DNA of 64,000 nucleotides from CAVVZJ01 sp963752755 (GTDB taxonomy: Bacteria; Planctomycetota; Planctomycetia; Isosphaerales; Isosphaeraceae), in contig CAVVZJ010000001.1 in assembly GCA_963752755.1 (NCBI GenBank), forward strand, positions 1,488,001 through 1,552,000, given 5' to 3'. Shown here in pieces: positions 45,802 to 55,285 of the stretch. Made by a program: the position numbers and the translations under genes. Within the stretch, counting starts at the first letter, position 1. Each line of letters starts with the position of its first letter. The notes beneath the pieces were generated by a model, which was not told where the DNA came from, ran no database searches, and saw nothing but the letters and a program-made list of their open reading frames with translations.

Positions 45802-47568
45802 ATGGAGCTGTATAACTCGGTCGTGGGCACGGTGATCGACTGGCTCTGGGCCTTGCCGACGTTCGTCGTTCTCCTGGGCCTGGGGTTGCTCTTCTCGATC
45901 TGGAGCAAGTTCGTCCAGTTCCGCGCTCTCACGCACGGTGTCTCCGTAATCCGGGGCAAGTACGACGACCGGAACGACCCCGGCGCGATCAACCACTTCC
46001 AGGCGCTCTCGGCGGCGCTCTCCGGCACGGTCGGCCTGGGCAACATTGGCGGGGTCGCCCTGGCCATCGGGATCGGAGGGCCTGGGGCCCTGTTCTGGAT
46101 GTGGATGACCGGCTTCTTCGGCATGGCGATCAAGACGGTCGAGGTCACGCTGGCCTTGATGTTCCGCGACACGAGTGACCCCAGCAACCCCCACGGCGGC
46201 GCCATGTGGGTCATCACCCGCGGCTGGGGCGACAAGGTGGGCGGGCTCGCGAAGCCGGTCTCGAAGTTGATCGGCGGGATCTTCTGCGTCACCCTGCTGA
46301 TCGCCACCTTCACCGGCGGCAACATGTTCCAGGCGTGGAACACGGCGAACATCACCAATGAATATTTCGGAGTTCCTCAGGTGATGGTCGGCATCATCCT
46401 GGCCGTGCTGACGGCCGTCGTGATCCTGGGCGGGATCAGGCGGATTGGCGACGTCGCCGGTCGGCTCGTGCCCTTGATGTGCGGGACGTACCTTCTCGCC
46501 GGGATCGTGGTCCTCTTCGTGGAGGCGGCGAATGTTCCACGACTGCTCTGGTTGATCGTGGAAGAGGCGTTCGCGCCGACGAAGGCGGAGGGCGCCTTTC
46601 TCGGTGCCAGCGCCTGGTTCGGCCTGACGATCGGCCTCCGCCGCGCCCTCTTCTCGAACGAGGCCGGTCAAGGGACCTCCCCCATCGCCCACTCCGCCGC
46701 CCGGACCGACGAACCCGTCCGCGAGGGGATCGTTGCCGGGCTCGAACCGTTCATCGACACCTGCCTCGTCTGCACGTTGACCGCGCTCGTCATCCTTTCC
46801 ACCGGCACCTGGAATCGCGAGCCGGCCGGCGACTTCGACGGCGAGATCGCCTTCGTCCGCGACGGCGAGACCTGGAGGATCAACGCCCCCACCCACCTCG
46901 AAAACCTCCCCGAATTGCCCTCCTACGACTCCTGGGAGCCCGGCAATGGCTTCTTCCTCCTGGCCGAACTCCCCGAGTCTGACCCGAACACGCGATCGCA
47001 ACTCATCAAGGTCAAGGGCACGATTGACGAGACGACCGAGGGCGACCACCTCGTCCGTCAGATTCGCTGGGAGCGAGACCCGGTGACCCTGGCCAAGCTC
47101 GGCCGCGCGAAGCTCGTCAGCAAAGGGGTCTATCGCGACTACCTCGGCGCCGCTCTCACCGGCCATGCCTTCGACCGAGCCATCCCCCACCTGGGTAAGT
47201 GGATGGTCACGCTCGCTTGCTGGCTCTTTGCGTACTCGACCTTGATCTCCTGGAGCTACTACGGCGAGCAGGGCACGATCTACCTCTTCGGCGCGAGGGC
47301 CGTGCCGATTTACAAGGTGATCTATTGCCTCTTGACGGTCGTCGCCACCGTCCCCTGGTTCGTCCGCGACGAGCGCCAGCTCGAAAACCTCTCGGACCTC
47401 GGCACCGGCTTCATGCTCTTCGCCAACGTCCCGATCATCCTTTTGATGTCCCCCCTGGCCATCCGCGCCATTCGCGACTACTTCCACCGCCTTGATACCG
47501 GCGCAATGGACCCACCCCACGCCGCCCCGCCGATCGTGGATGTCGTGGAGGGGCGCGACGTGGAATGA
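45802..47568 (+). CDS. AGCS-family sodium:amino acid symporter with large extra loop
   Basis: 588 residues. The alanine or glycine:cation symporter signatures are clear: 'FQALSAALSGTVGLGNIGGVA', 'GPGALFWMWMTGFFGMAIKTVEV', 'RALFSNEAGQGTSPIAHSAA', 'LEPFIDTCLVCTLTALVIL' and 'WSYYGEQGTIYLFG'. Unusual is a hydrophilic insert of about 115 residues (334-450) between two membrane helices, with strands such as 'DGEIAFVRDGETWRINAP' and 'FFLLAELPESDPNTRSQLIKVKG'. It probably faces the periplasm. AGGAG lies 7 bases before ATG 45802. Confidence 0.9.
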   Translation: MELYNSVVGTVIDWLWALPTFVVLLGLGLLFSIWSKFVQFRALTHGVSVIRGKYDDRNDPGAINHFQALSAALSGTVGLGNIGGVALAIGIGGPGALFWMWMTGFFGMAIKTVEVTLALMFRDTSDPSNPHGGAMWVITRGWGDKVGGLAKPVSKLIGGIFCVTLLIATFTGGNMFQAWNTANITNEYFGVPQVMVGIILAVLTAVVILGGIRRIGDVAGRLVPLMCGTYLLAGIVVLFVEAANVPRLLWLIVEEAFAPTKAEGAFLGASAWFGLTIGLRRALFSNEAGQGTSPIAHSAARTDEPVREGIVAGLEPFIDTCLVCTLTALVILSTGTWNREPAGDFDGEIAFVRDGETWRINAPTHLENLPELPSYDSWEPGNGFFLLAELPESDPNTRSQLIKVKGTIDETTEGDHLVRQIRWERDPVTLAKLGRAKLVSKGVYRDYLGAALTGHAFDRAIPHLGKWMVTLACWLFAYSTLISWSYYGEQGTIYLFGARAVPIYKVIYCLLTVVATVPWFVRDERQLENLSDLGTGFMLFANVPIILLMSPLAIRAIRDYFHRLDTGAMDPPHAAPPIVDVVEGRDVE

Positions 47569-47605
47569 TCTCCGATCGCCTGGAACCGTGACCTTCCAGC
47601 TCGGC

Positions 47606-47634
47606 CGTGGGGCCGACTTCCGTCGGGCCGACTC
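47606..47634. terminator. Short relative of the 720-759 hairpin
   Basis: The sequence GGCCGACTTCCGTCGG-GCCGACTCCG is a shortened version of the perfect hairpin at 720-759, lacking about ten bases in the middle. It lies about 40 bases after the AGCS stop and near the end of the opposite-strand glycosyltransferase gene, so it may terminate both. Confidence 0.45.
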
Positions 47635-47648
47635 CGCCTTTTGACGGA

Positions 47649-48984
47649 TCAGCCGGAGTCCGGGGAATTCCCGGATCGTTCCCTCGACTTCCGGCAGCTC
47701 GGCGACCGGCTGGCCGTCGCGGAGCCCGACCGCCAGCCAGACTGGGCGACCGTTCGACGACCCGTGCCACTCAGCGGCGGGTACGACCTCAAAGCGCGGG
47801 CCGAGGTAGTCGCGGGCCACCTCGACTTCGCGAGACCAGCGCGGGTCCTGGGAGAAGACGACCACGATCGCGCCGGCCGGTTCCAGACGGTGCAGGGCGG
47901 AGGCCGCGGCCCGCCAGTCGGCCTTCCGATCGTGGGCATAGACCGACTCCCGGAGCAAGCCGGCAGAGAGAAACGCCAGGACCCCGGCCGCCAGCCACGC
48001 CAGCGGCCAGGGCAGTCGGGACAGGCCACGACCCAGAAGGAGCAGGTAGGCCGGGCCGACAAACAGGGTATAACGGGCCTGGCCGAAGATCGGTGACGCC
48101 AGGAGCGAGTACCCATAGAGCAATCCCGGCGGCACGACGAACCAGGTCAGCAGCATCGACGCGGCGAAGAGCCGATCGAGGGCCAGCCACGGCCACCGTC
48201 GCGAGTGCTTCACCAGGCCCGATCCGACGAAAACCGCACAGCCGAGCAAGGCCCAGCGGTTCCCTCCGACGAACCCGATCGGCAGTCCGAGCACGTAGTG
48301 CCAGGAAAGCCACTCCGGCGAGGCGATGCTTGGGGGATGGTCCAGGTAGTTCGGAAGCCAGGGGAGCAGGATCAGGACCGAGACGGCGTGCCAGGCGAGC
48401 CATTGTCTCCAGGAGAGGCCCAGCGTGCGGCGGTTTAGCCAGGAGGCCAGGGCGAGAGCCGCGAACATGAGCAGGCCGAGGGGGTGCGAGTAGCCCAACG
48501 AGGCGAGTGAGGTGACATAAAGGAGTCGCTTCCACCAGGCCGCCCCGCGGGCCATTCCGAACAGGGCGAACCAGGCGAGGCATGTCACCAGCACGAGCCA
48601 GGCGTACATCCGGGCTTCCCGGGAGTACTGCACGAGCAAGGGGCTGACCGCCGCTAGCCAGGCGGACCAGAGGGCGGTCCGGGTATCGAAGGCGTCGCGG
48701 CCGATGCGGAAGATGAGGAGGACGGTCAGGACGCCACACAGGGCACTGAAGGCGCGGGCGGCGGCCTCGGAGGGTCCGAGGAGGGCGACCCAGGCTTGCA
48801 AGAGCAGGGGGTGGAGGGGGGCGCGGGTGGCGTCGGTCTGGTGGAGGAGTCGGAGCAGGGAAGGGGGGCTGGGTTGTCGGGCGAGGCGGAGGGTCACGAC
48901 CTCATCGAACCAGAGACTCAGCCGACCGAGCTGCACGAAGCGGAGGGCGGTCGCGACGGCGAGGATCAGGACAAGCCGGAACAT
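47649..48984 (-). CDS. GT39/ArnT-like membrane glycosyltransferase; 3' end uncertain
   Basis: About 445 residues with 9-11 membrane helices. The start 'MFRLVLILAVATALRFVQLG' and the lumenal 'LSLWFDEVVTLRLA' (D-E motif of GT-C enzymes), then 'APLHPLLLQAWVALLG' and 'SPLLVQYSREARMYAW', identify the dolichyl-phosphate-mannose-type family. It would transfer a sugar from a polyprenyl-phosphate donor on the outer face. In the given sequence the frame runs past the natural C-terminus ('FPGLRLIRQKAES') into the antisense of the AGCS gene. A TGA in the next frame at 47649 is the probable stop after one indel. Divergent from fabI. Confidence 0.75.
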
Positions 48985-49135
48985 GCCACTCGACCGATCG
49001 TGCGCCCTGGACTGAGGTTGAGCGACCTGCGCGGGGGCGTTATCCTGTGGCGGGGCCGGAGCCGGCGCGAGCGCGTCGCCGCCGGAGGAAGCAGCCGGCC
49101 ACTCCCGGGACCGTGTTTGCGAAGGGGTCGATCTG

Positions 49136-49924
49136 ATGGGCTTGTTCACGGGCAAGAAGGGCTTGGTCCTGGGCGTCGCCAATGACTACAGCATCGCCTG
49201 GGCGATCAGCAAGCGGCTACTGGACGAGGGGGCCGAGATCGGTTTCACGCACCTGCCGGGCGAGAAGATGGAGCGGCGGGTCCGCAAGACCGTGCCCGCC
49301 GACAGCAAGCTGATTACCCCCTGCGATGTGTCGAAGGATGAGGACGTCGCGCGGGTCTTCGCCGAGGCGAAGCAGGCGTACGGGAAGCTCGACTTCGTCC
49401 TCCACTCGATCGCCTTCGCCCCGATCGACGACCTCAAGGGACCGTTTGTCAACGCCAGTCGGGAGGGGTTCAAGACGGCGATGGATATCAGCGTTTATTC
49501 GCTGGCCATCGTCGCCCGCCACGCCGCCGATTGTATGCCCGACGGCGGCGCGATCGCCACCCTGACCTATTTCGGCGGCGAGCGGGTCGTCTCCGGTTAC
49601 AACCTGATGGGCGTCTGCAAGGCGGCCCTCGACATGGCCGTGCGCTACCTCGCCTACGATCTCGGCCCGCGTAAAGTCCGGGTCAACGCCGTCAGCGCGG
49701 GACCGGTCAAGACGCTCGCGGCGTCGGCCGTCGGCGATTCCGACAAGCTCGCCGGACTCTACGAGGCCGTCTCCCCGATGGGCCGCAACATCGAGCGTGA
49801 CGAGGTCGGCTCGGCCGGGATGTTCCTGCTCTCCGACCTGGCGAGCGGAATCACCGGCGAGATCCTGCACGTCGATTGCGGGTACAACGTCATGGGCTCG
49901 CCGGGTCGGGCTGTCAGCCAATAG
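49136..49924 (+). CDS. fabI: Enoyl-ACP reductase [NADH]
   Basis: 262 residues, FabI-type short-chain reductase. 'GKKGLVLGVANDYSIAWAIS' is the NAD-binding start with the FabI-specific A-N-D/S-I-A-W pattern. 'LDFVLHSIAFAP' follows, then catalytic Tyr145, Tyr155 and Lys162 in 'YFGGERVVSGYNLMGVCKAAL' (Y-X6-K), and 'VNAVSAGPVKTLAAS'. The C-terminal 'GEILHVDCGYNVMG' is canonical. It catalyses the last step of each fatty-acid elongation round. It lies alone, away from fabF. Confidence 0.95.
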   Translation: MGLFTGKKGLVLGVANDYSIAWAISKRLLDEGAEIGFTHLPGEKMERRVRKTVPADSKLITPCDVSKDEDVARVFAEAKQAYGKLDFVLHSIAFAPIDDLKGPFVNASREGFKTAMDISVYSLAIVARHAADCMPDGGAIATLTYFGGERVVSGYNLMGVCKAALDMAVRYLAYDLGPRKVRVNAVSAGPVKTLAASAVGDSDKLAGLYEAVSPMGRNIERDEVGSAGMFLLSDLASGITGEILHVDCGYNVMGSPGRAVSQ

Positions 49925-50511
49925 TCCTGGCTCACCCGTCAGGACCAACGGTGTCGGCCGCTCAGAATTTGAGTTACCATCACTCGGGGAGGCTCGCCGG
50001 CACGATCAGGATCAGCCCCGGTCGTGATTCTGCGAACCTTCTCCCGCAGGCCCAAACCAGACGACGACGACAGCTTTGTTTTACCGTCTGCGGGCGCTCG
50101 CGATGGCATGGGAACGCCCGAGCGACGCATCGGAGACGCGCCCGCAATAGCTGCGAGACGGCGAGGGGACGCTTCCAGTCACGCCACTCTGCAAATCACA
50201 AATCCTTTTGAAAGCAGGATTTAAGAATCGCGTCTTGCCCATTTTGAAGTTCGTTCGGCGTCGGGGACGCGCCAGGGTGTCGCGCCGCTACGTCAGGATT
50301 TGTGGCGAGGGGTGACCACCGAATTGCCAGAGAGCATGGGTTAATTATAGCACACGAAGACGAAGTCGGTGGGGATCATCTCGTGGTGCGAACGCATCAA
50401 AGGGGGACTCCTGGGGGCGGATGCAGAGGGACGAGCGATGGGTTTCCGTGAGCCCTTGAGAATCCCTGTCTCCTCCGCGGATCAACCTTAGCGACCGGTG
50501 ACCAGGGAACC
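49925..50511. other. 587-base intergenic region
   Basis: No supported gene is present. It contains copy B of the repeated intergenic element on the reverse strand (50170-50360). Confidence 0.5.
50170..50360 (-). repeat. Intergenic element, copy B (reverse strand)
   Basis: On the reverse strand GTGCTATAATTAAC (50340-50353) holds TATAAT at 50344-50349. Ninety-three bases downstream begins GAACGAACTTCAAAATGGGC followed by AAG (50256 downward). Both landmarks match copy A at 31966-32160 with one base of spacing difference, and AAGCGTCCC again closes the element (about 50166-50174). The middle is more diverged. See the separate finding. Confidence 0.6.
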
Positions 50512-50949
50512 ATGACCAGTGACGAGCAACCCATCCGCGTCGCGATCGGTCTGATCGGGCGTGACGGGCGATTCCTGATCCGGCGACGGCCACCTTTGCC
50601 TGGCTCGCCGATGCCGGGATACTGGGAGTTCCCAGGCGGGAAGTGCGACGACGGGGAGTTAGCCGAGGAGGCGGTCCGGCGGGAGTGCTGGGAAGAGGTG
50701 GGCGTGACGGTCGTGGCCCGAGCCTTGCGTCGCGTGATCGTGCATCGTTATCCGCACGGGTTGGTCGAACTCTACTTCTTCGACTGCGAGACCGCGGAGC
50801 CGGAGGCCGAGCCGGCGGTGGAGAGCCGATTCCGCTGGGTGGAGGCGGGCTCGCTACCCGCCTATCGGTTTCCAGGGGCGAACGAACCGATCGTGGCCGA
50901 GCTGGTCGCCGAGGCGCAGACCGGTGGGCGGATTGAGGGATGCGGATGA
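50512..50949 (+). CDS. MutT-like Nudix hydrolase
   Basis: 145 residues. The Nudix box is exact: 'GGKCDDGELAEEAVRRECWEEVGV' fits G-X5-E-X7-R-E-U-X-E-E-X-G-U. Preceding 'VAIGLIGRDGRFLIRRRP' and 'PGYWEFPGGK' are typical of 8-oxo-dGTP diphosphatases of the MutT type, which sanitise oxidised nucleotides. The substrate is inferred from the family. Its stop overlaps the ATG of the next gene. Confidence 0.88.
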   Translation: MTSDEQPIRVAIGLIGRDGRFLIRRRPPLPGSPMPGYWEFPGGKCDDGELAEEAVRRECWEEVGVTVVARALRRVIVHRYPHGLVELYFFDCETAEPEAEPAVESRFRWVEAGSLPAYRFPGANEPIVAELVAEAQTGGRIEGCG

Positions 50950-51614
50950 ACCCCGCACTGCAAGTGGCCCTGGTGGTCGGTCCACTGGCCGCCTACTTCG
51001 CGGCGCTGGGGATCTTGCAGGGCGGGCGACGTCCGGTTGTCGTGCCCGGGGCGGTGGACTTCCTGCTCCTGGCCGGCGGACTCGGGGGGCTGCTCGTCTT
51101 CGGACCGGTCGGGATGGTACTCGTCCGCACCCTTTTTCCCGCGCCGAGCGTCTGGGCCTGGCTGGCTCTTGTCAGCGCGTATGGCTTGTTCCTGATGGTC
51201 TGGAGCCCGAGGACGGCGCATCGGCTGGTGGTCTATCGCGTGCGACCGGAGGAGCTGCGTCGGGTGGTTCGCGAGGCGTTGCTGGTCTTACCCGGAGCCT
51301 ACAGTCCGACCGTCCGAGGGTTCGAGGACCGCGAGCACGGCCGCGGGCTGACGGTCGAGGCGAGCGGCTGGCTCCGGGCCGGGACGGTCGAGGGCTACGG
51401 CTACGAGGCCGAGGCCCTGATCGCGACGCTCGGGCCGATCCTCCGCCGGCGTTCGCGCGAGCTGTCCGAGGAATCCGCTGCGCCGGCCCTGGCCGCGGTC
51501 TGGTTCGGGCTCTCGCTGGTGACCGTGCTCATCCCGTTCGTCGCGACGCTCCTGAGACGGCCCCAGGTGCTCGACGCCCTGAGAGCCCTGATGGAGCGAC
51601 TGAGGGGCGGATGA
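50940..51614 (+). CDS. Hypothetical membrane protein
   Basis: 224 residues with hydrophobic helices at 'LQVALVVGPLAAYFAALGIL', 'AVDFLLLAGGLGGLLVFGPVG', 'WAWLALVSAYGLFLMVW' and C-terminal 'LAAVWFGLSLVTVLIPFVATLL'. The central soluble stretch 'RVVREALLVLPGAYSPTVRGFEDREHGRGLTVEA' is not recognised. ATG 50940 overlaps the end of the Nudix gene by ten bases, so the two are cotranslated. Function unknown. Confidence 0.65.
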   Translation: MRMNPALQVALVVGPLAAYFAALGILQGGRRPVVVPGAVDFLLLAGGLGGLLVFGPVGMVLVRTLFPAPSVWAWLALVSAYGLFLMVWSPRTAHRLVVYRVRPEELRRVVREALLVLPGAYSPTVRGFEDREHGRGLTVEASGWLRAGTVEGYGYEAEALIATLGPILRRRSRELSEESAAPALAAVWFGLSLVTVLIPFVATLLRRPQVLDALRALMERLRGG

Positions 51615-51689
51615 GTCGGAAGTGGGTCGATCCCGGAGGGTCGATGGTCGAACGGCTCTCCCGCTCGACCATCGACGACTGCGGGATGC

Positions 51690-52301
51690 TCAGACCGCCT
51701 CGGGGTTGAGCGGGATCTTGGGCTCGCGGTCGAGCACGTTATCGACGAGGCCGTACTCGCGGGCCTCCTCGGGCGACATGAAGCGGTCGCGGTCGGTGTC
51801 GTCTTCGAGGCGGTCGAGGGTCTGGCCGGTGTGCTTCTGGTAGATGTCGTTGAGTTGCTTCTTCATCCGGATGAACTCCTCGGCGTGGATCAGGATGTCG
51901 GTGGCCGTGCCTTCCATGCCGGCCAGCGGCTGGTGGATCATGATCCGGCCGTGGGGCAGGGCGTTGCGCTTGTTCTTGGCGCCGGCGGCCAGCAGGAGCG
52001 AGCCCATGCTGGCGCACTGGCCGATGCAGTAGGTGGCGACGTCGCAGGGGACGTACTGCATCGTGTCGTAGATGGCCATGCCCGCGGTGACGCTGCCGCC
52101 GGGGCTGTTGATGTAGAGGTGGATGTCGGCCTTGTCGTCCTGGTGGGCGAGGACGAGCATCTGGGCGACGACGAGGTTGGCCACGTTGTCGTCGATGGCC
52201 GAGCCGAGGATGATGATGCGGTCCTGGAGCAGGCGGGAGTAGATATCCATCGCCCGCTCTTCGCGGCCGCTCCTCTCGATGACGATGGGGATCAGCGGCA
52301 T
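51690..52301 (-). CDS. clpP: ATP-dependent Clp protease proteolytic subunit (second copy)
   Basis: 203 residues with the full catalytic triad: Ser98 in 'GQCASMGSLLLAAG', His123 in 'RIMIHQPLAG' and Asp172 in 'DDTDRDRF'. 'YINSPGGSVTAGMAIYDTMQ' is the canonical handle region. It forms the barrel that degrades substrates delivered by ClpX or ClpA/C. It is the last gene of a reverse-strand tig-clpP-clpP run. Confidence 0.95.
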   Translation of the reverse strand: MPLIPIVIERSGREERAMDIYSRLLQDRIIILGSAIDDNVANLVVAQMLVLAHQDDKADIHLYINSPGGSVTAGMAIYDTMQYVPCDVATYCIGQCASMGSLLLAAGAKNKRNALPHGRIMIHQPLAGMEGTATDILIHAEEFIRMKKQLNDIYQKHTGQTLDRLEDDTDRDRFMSPEEAREYGLVDNVLDREPKIPLNPEAV

Positions 52302-52393
52302 CGGGAGTGGTCCCTTCGGTCGTGCGGTGGAGTGAGTGATCGTCGGATCCGATATTGTGAGTTGGCCGATTGGACGAGAGGGGCCGTCCGCCG

Positions 52394-53073
52394 TCAGCCG
52401 CCGGAGTCGGCCTTCTTGGCCTCGGCGGGCGGGATGTGGCCGACGACCTCATCGACGAGGCCGTATTCCTTGGCCTGGATGGCCGTGAGGTAGCGGTCGC
52501 GCTCGGTGTCCTTGGCGATCGGCTCGATCGGCTGGCCGGTGTGCTTGGCGAGGATCTCGTTGATGACCTGGCGGCTGTTGATGATCTCCTCGGCCTGGAT
52601 CTCGATGTCGGAGATCTGGCCGCCGACCTGGCCGTAGGGCTGGTGGATCATCACCTTGGAGTGCGGCAGGGCGAACCGCTTGCCCTTCGTCCCGCCGGCC
52701 AGCAGGACCGCCGCGCCGGAGGCGGCCAGGCCGATGCAGTAGGTCGCGATCGGGCACTCGATGAACTGCATCGTGTCGTAGATGGCCAGGGTGCTGGAGA
52801 CGCTGCCGCCGGGGCTGTTGATGTAGAACTGATGCCCTGGGTGCGGTTCTCGTACTGGAGGAAGAGGAACTTCATGACGCAGAGGTTGGCCACGGCGTCG
52901 TTGATGACGCCTTCCAGGAAGATGATCCGGTTCTCCAGCAGCAGGTCGCCGAGGGTCATCTGCCGCTGGCGGGCGTAGTCGCGGTAGCGCTGGAGTGAGG
53001 GCTCGGTGAGCGGGGCGTCGTGCGGCGTCGGGAAGGACATGCCCCGAGCGGGCCACTGGGGATCGAACGGCAT
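52394..53073 (-). CDS. clpP: ClpP paralogue (one frame break)
   Basis: About 226 residues. The N-terminal part in one frame ('RQRQMTLGDLLLENRIIFLEGVINDAVANLCVMKFLFLQYENRTQG') and the rest in another ('FYINSPGGSVSSTLAIYDTMQFIECPIATYCIGLAASGAAVLLAGG') are split near 52834 by one base. Catalytic Ser lies in 'GLAASGAAVL', His in 'KVMIHQPYGQ' and Asp in 'KDTERDRY', so activity is expected if the frame is whole. It differs from the downstream copy in having G-A in place of M-G after the serine. Two ClpP paralogues may form a mixed barrel. Confidence 0.85.
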
Positions 53074-53275
53074 TGGGGATGGTCCTTGTTCGGGAGCCAG
53101 GGTTTCGGACGGGAACGGGTCGGACCCGAAAGATTCCGTGGATCACGGGAGTCGTGATAGCCGCGCCGGCAATCGGCGTCGGCGCCATCGGAGGAGGGCG
53201 GTCGACGCCGAACGTGGGTACGTCATTCTACGCTTGAGCGGGCCGGGCGGCCAACCGCCGGAGGCCGCCTCCTCC

Positions 53276-54809
53276 TCAGCCCTGCTCCGACTCGGCCGGG
53301 CTCTCCGACTCGGCCGACTCGCCGGCGCCGGCCTCGGCCGGCTCCTCGGGGGCCGGGGAAGCCGCCTGGTCGAGCGTCTCGACGTCCTTCTCCTCGACCA
53401 TCGGCGACCTCCTCGAGCTTGACGAATTCGAGGATGCGGTCGAGGGTCTTGCGTTCGAGGATCTGCGAGCGAGTCCCTCGGCGAGGCCCTCCTTCTCGAT
53501 CCGGGCGCGGATCCGGCGGGGCGTCTCGTCGGTGCGGGCGGCGATGGCCTCGATCTCCTGGTCGAAGTCCTCCTCCTCGACCTTGATGCCCTCGGCCTCG
53601 GCGATCTTCGCGAGGAGGAAGAACTCCTTGAGGCTGCGGAGCGTCTGCTCGTGGGCGTTGGCCCGGACCTCGGCCTCGCGGGCGCGGATCTCCGAGTCGC
53701 TCAGGCCGGCCTCGCGCATCTCCTCGACCTGGCGACGCAGGGTCGATCGCTCCTGGCGGGCGACCAGGTCGGGCGGCAGGTCGAACGGGACTTCCTGCGA
53801 TGAGCTGGTCGAGGATCTGGCGACGGACCGCCTGGCGCTGCTGGAAGGCGACCCGGCGCTCGCAGCACGCCCCGCAGGGCCTCGCGCAGCTCGTCTCGGC
53901 TGTCGAAGCCGATGCCGTGGAGGAACTCGGCGTTCGACCTCGGGCAGGCGGAGCTGCTTGAGGTCCTGGACCTGGAAGGTGACGCTGGATCGTCTGGCCG
54001 CGCAGGGCGGCGTCCGGCGAGGAGCTGCCGACCTTCGCCTCGGTCTCGCGGGTCTCGCCCGGCCTGGCGCCGACGAGAGCGCCTGCCAGGTCGGGGACGT
54101 GGCCGTCCTGGAACCGCAGCTCGGGCTGGAGGCGGAACTGGAACTCCTTGGCCTGGTTGAAGATCACGCCGTCCTTGTGGAAGGTCAGGTCGGCCGTGAC
54201 GAAGTCGCCCAGCTCGGCCCCGCCCTCGAGCTTCGGCACGAGCTGGGCGTACCGTTCGAGGAACGGCTTCATCTGGGCCTCGACGTCGGCGTCGCTGATC
54301 TCCTTGACCGGGCGCTTGACGGTCAGGGCCTTGTAGGCGGGCAGGGCGAAGTCGGGCTGAACCTCGACGTCCATCTCGAAGGTCATCGGGCCGTCCTCGG
54401 GCAGCTCGATGGCCTCGATGTCGAGCTCGGGCTGGGTGATCGGGTTGAGCTTGTAGTCCTCGTCGAGCTGCTCCAGGCAGGCCATCAGCAGGGCCGACTT
54501 GACCTGGCCGGAGACCTCCTTGCGGAAGCGGCGCTGGACGAGCGTCTTCGGCGCCCGGCCGGGGCGGAAGCCCGGCACCTGGGCCTCCTTGCGCATCGAG
54601 CCGAGCGACTCGTCGAACTGGCGCTCGACCTCGGCCTTGGGGATGTTGACCTTGATGTGCTTCTTGCAAGGGCCGGCGTCGGTGATCTCGACGTCCAGTT
54701 CGAGCTTGTGCTTTTCGGGTTCGGACCCCTCGGACGCGCCGCCCTCGGCCTCGTCGGCCACGGTCTCGGTGGCGGCGTTGGGGTCGCGTTCGTCTTCCCG
54801 GGTGCTCAT
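53276..54809 (-). CDS. tig: Trigger factor (multiple frame breaks)
   Basis: Ribosome-associated chaperone and prolyl isomerase. The N-terminal ribosome-binding domain carries the signature 'VPGFRPGRAPKTLVQRRF' (usually G-F-R-x-G-K-x-P). The FKBP-like domain includes 'GDFVTADLTFHKDG' and 'FQFRLQPELRFQDGHVPDLAGALVGARPGE'. The C-terminal arms are 'EAEVRANAHEQTLRSLKEFFLLAKIAEAEGI' and 'ILERKTLDRILEFVKLEEV', ending in an acidic tail. Breaks fall near 53995, 53935, 53860, 53805, 53470 and 53400. The start is ATG 54809, since AAGGA lies 9 bases before it; ATG 54818 abuts that site. Upstream of two clpP genes, as usual. Confidence 0.85.
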
Positions 54810-54923
54810 CGACGGCATTCCTTCGTCGGTCTCGGGCCTTCAACGGTGGTGGCTGGGGCCGCCACACGCACCGGACGCGCTCGAGCGAATGCCGCCAGCC
54901 AGCCGGGGTTGGCAATTCACGAG

Positions 54924-54995
54924 AGCGGGAGATGGGATTTGAACCCACGACAACCACGTTGGCAACGTGGTGCTCTACCCCTGAGCTACTCCCGC
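54924..54995 (-). tRNA. tRNA-Gly(GCC)
   Basis: The reverse strand folds as a complete 72-base tRNA. Acceptor GCGGGAG pairs with CTCCCGC, the D arm is GCTC...GAGC, and the anticodon stem CCACG/CGTGG encloses loop TTGCCAA with anticodon GCC. The T arm is TGGG-TTCAAAT-CCCA. The discriminator is T and no CCA is encoded. Confidence 0.96.
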
Positions 54996-55285
54996 TTCTT
55001 TCGATTGAAAAATCGGAGCCCTGGGAGAAGGGACTCGAAATCTTCGATCGAACGTCGCCCCACTCGTCTGGAGCAAAGGTCAGTATAGGGGGCGTTAGGT
55101 GGATTGCAAGACCCCTCTCTGAAATTCTGCCTTCCCGGATTGCCCCAGGGCACGGAGATGGTTGCGTGGCGGACTTTTCCGGGATACGTTAGAGAGATCA
55201 CCTCGATCCCATCGAACCAAGCCAAGGAGCCACGGTTTTGCCGGCACGGGCCGTGGCTGAATTCTCCCTAGCAAGGTCGTCCGCC

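Noticed and set aside
45430..49182. A 1250-codon open frame on the reverse strand
   Set aside because: Only the part from about 48984 to 47649 is protein-like (GT39-type transferase). The rest is the antisense of the AGCS gene and has the Asp/Gln/Arg-rich composition of GC-rich shadow frames.
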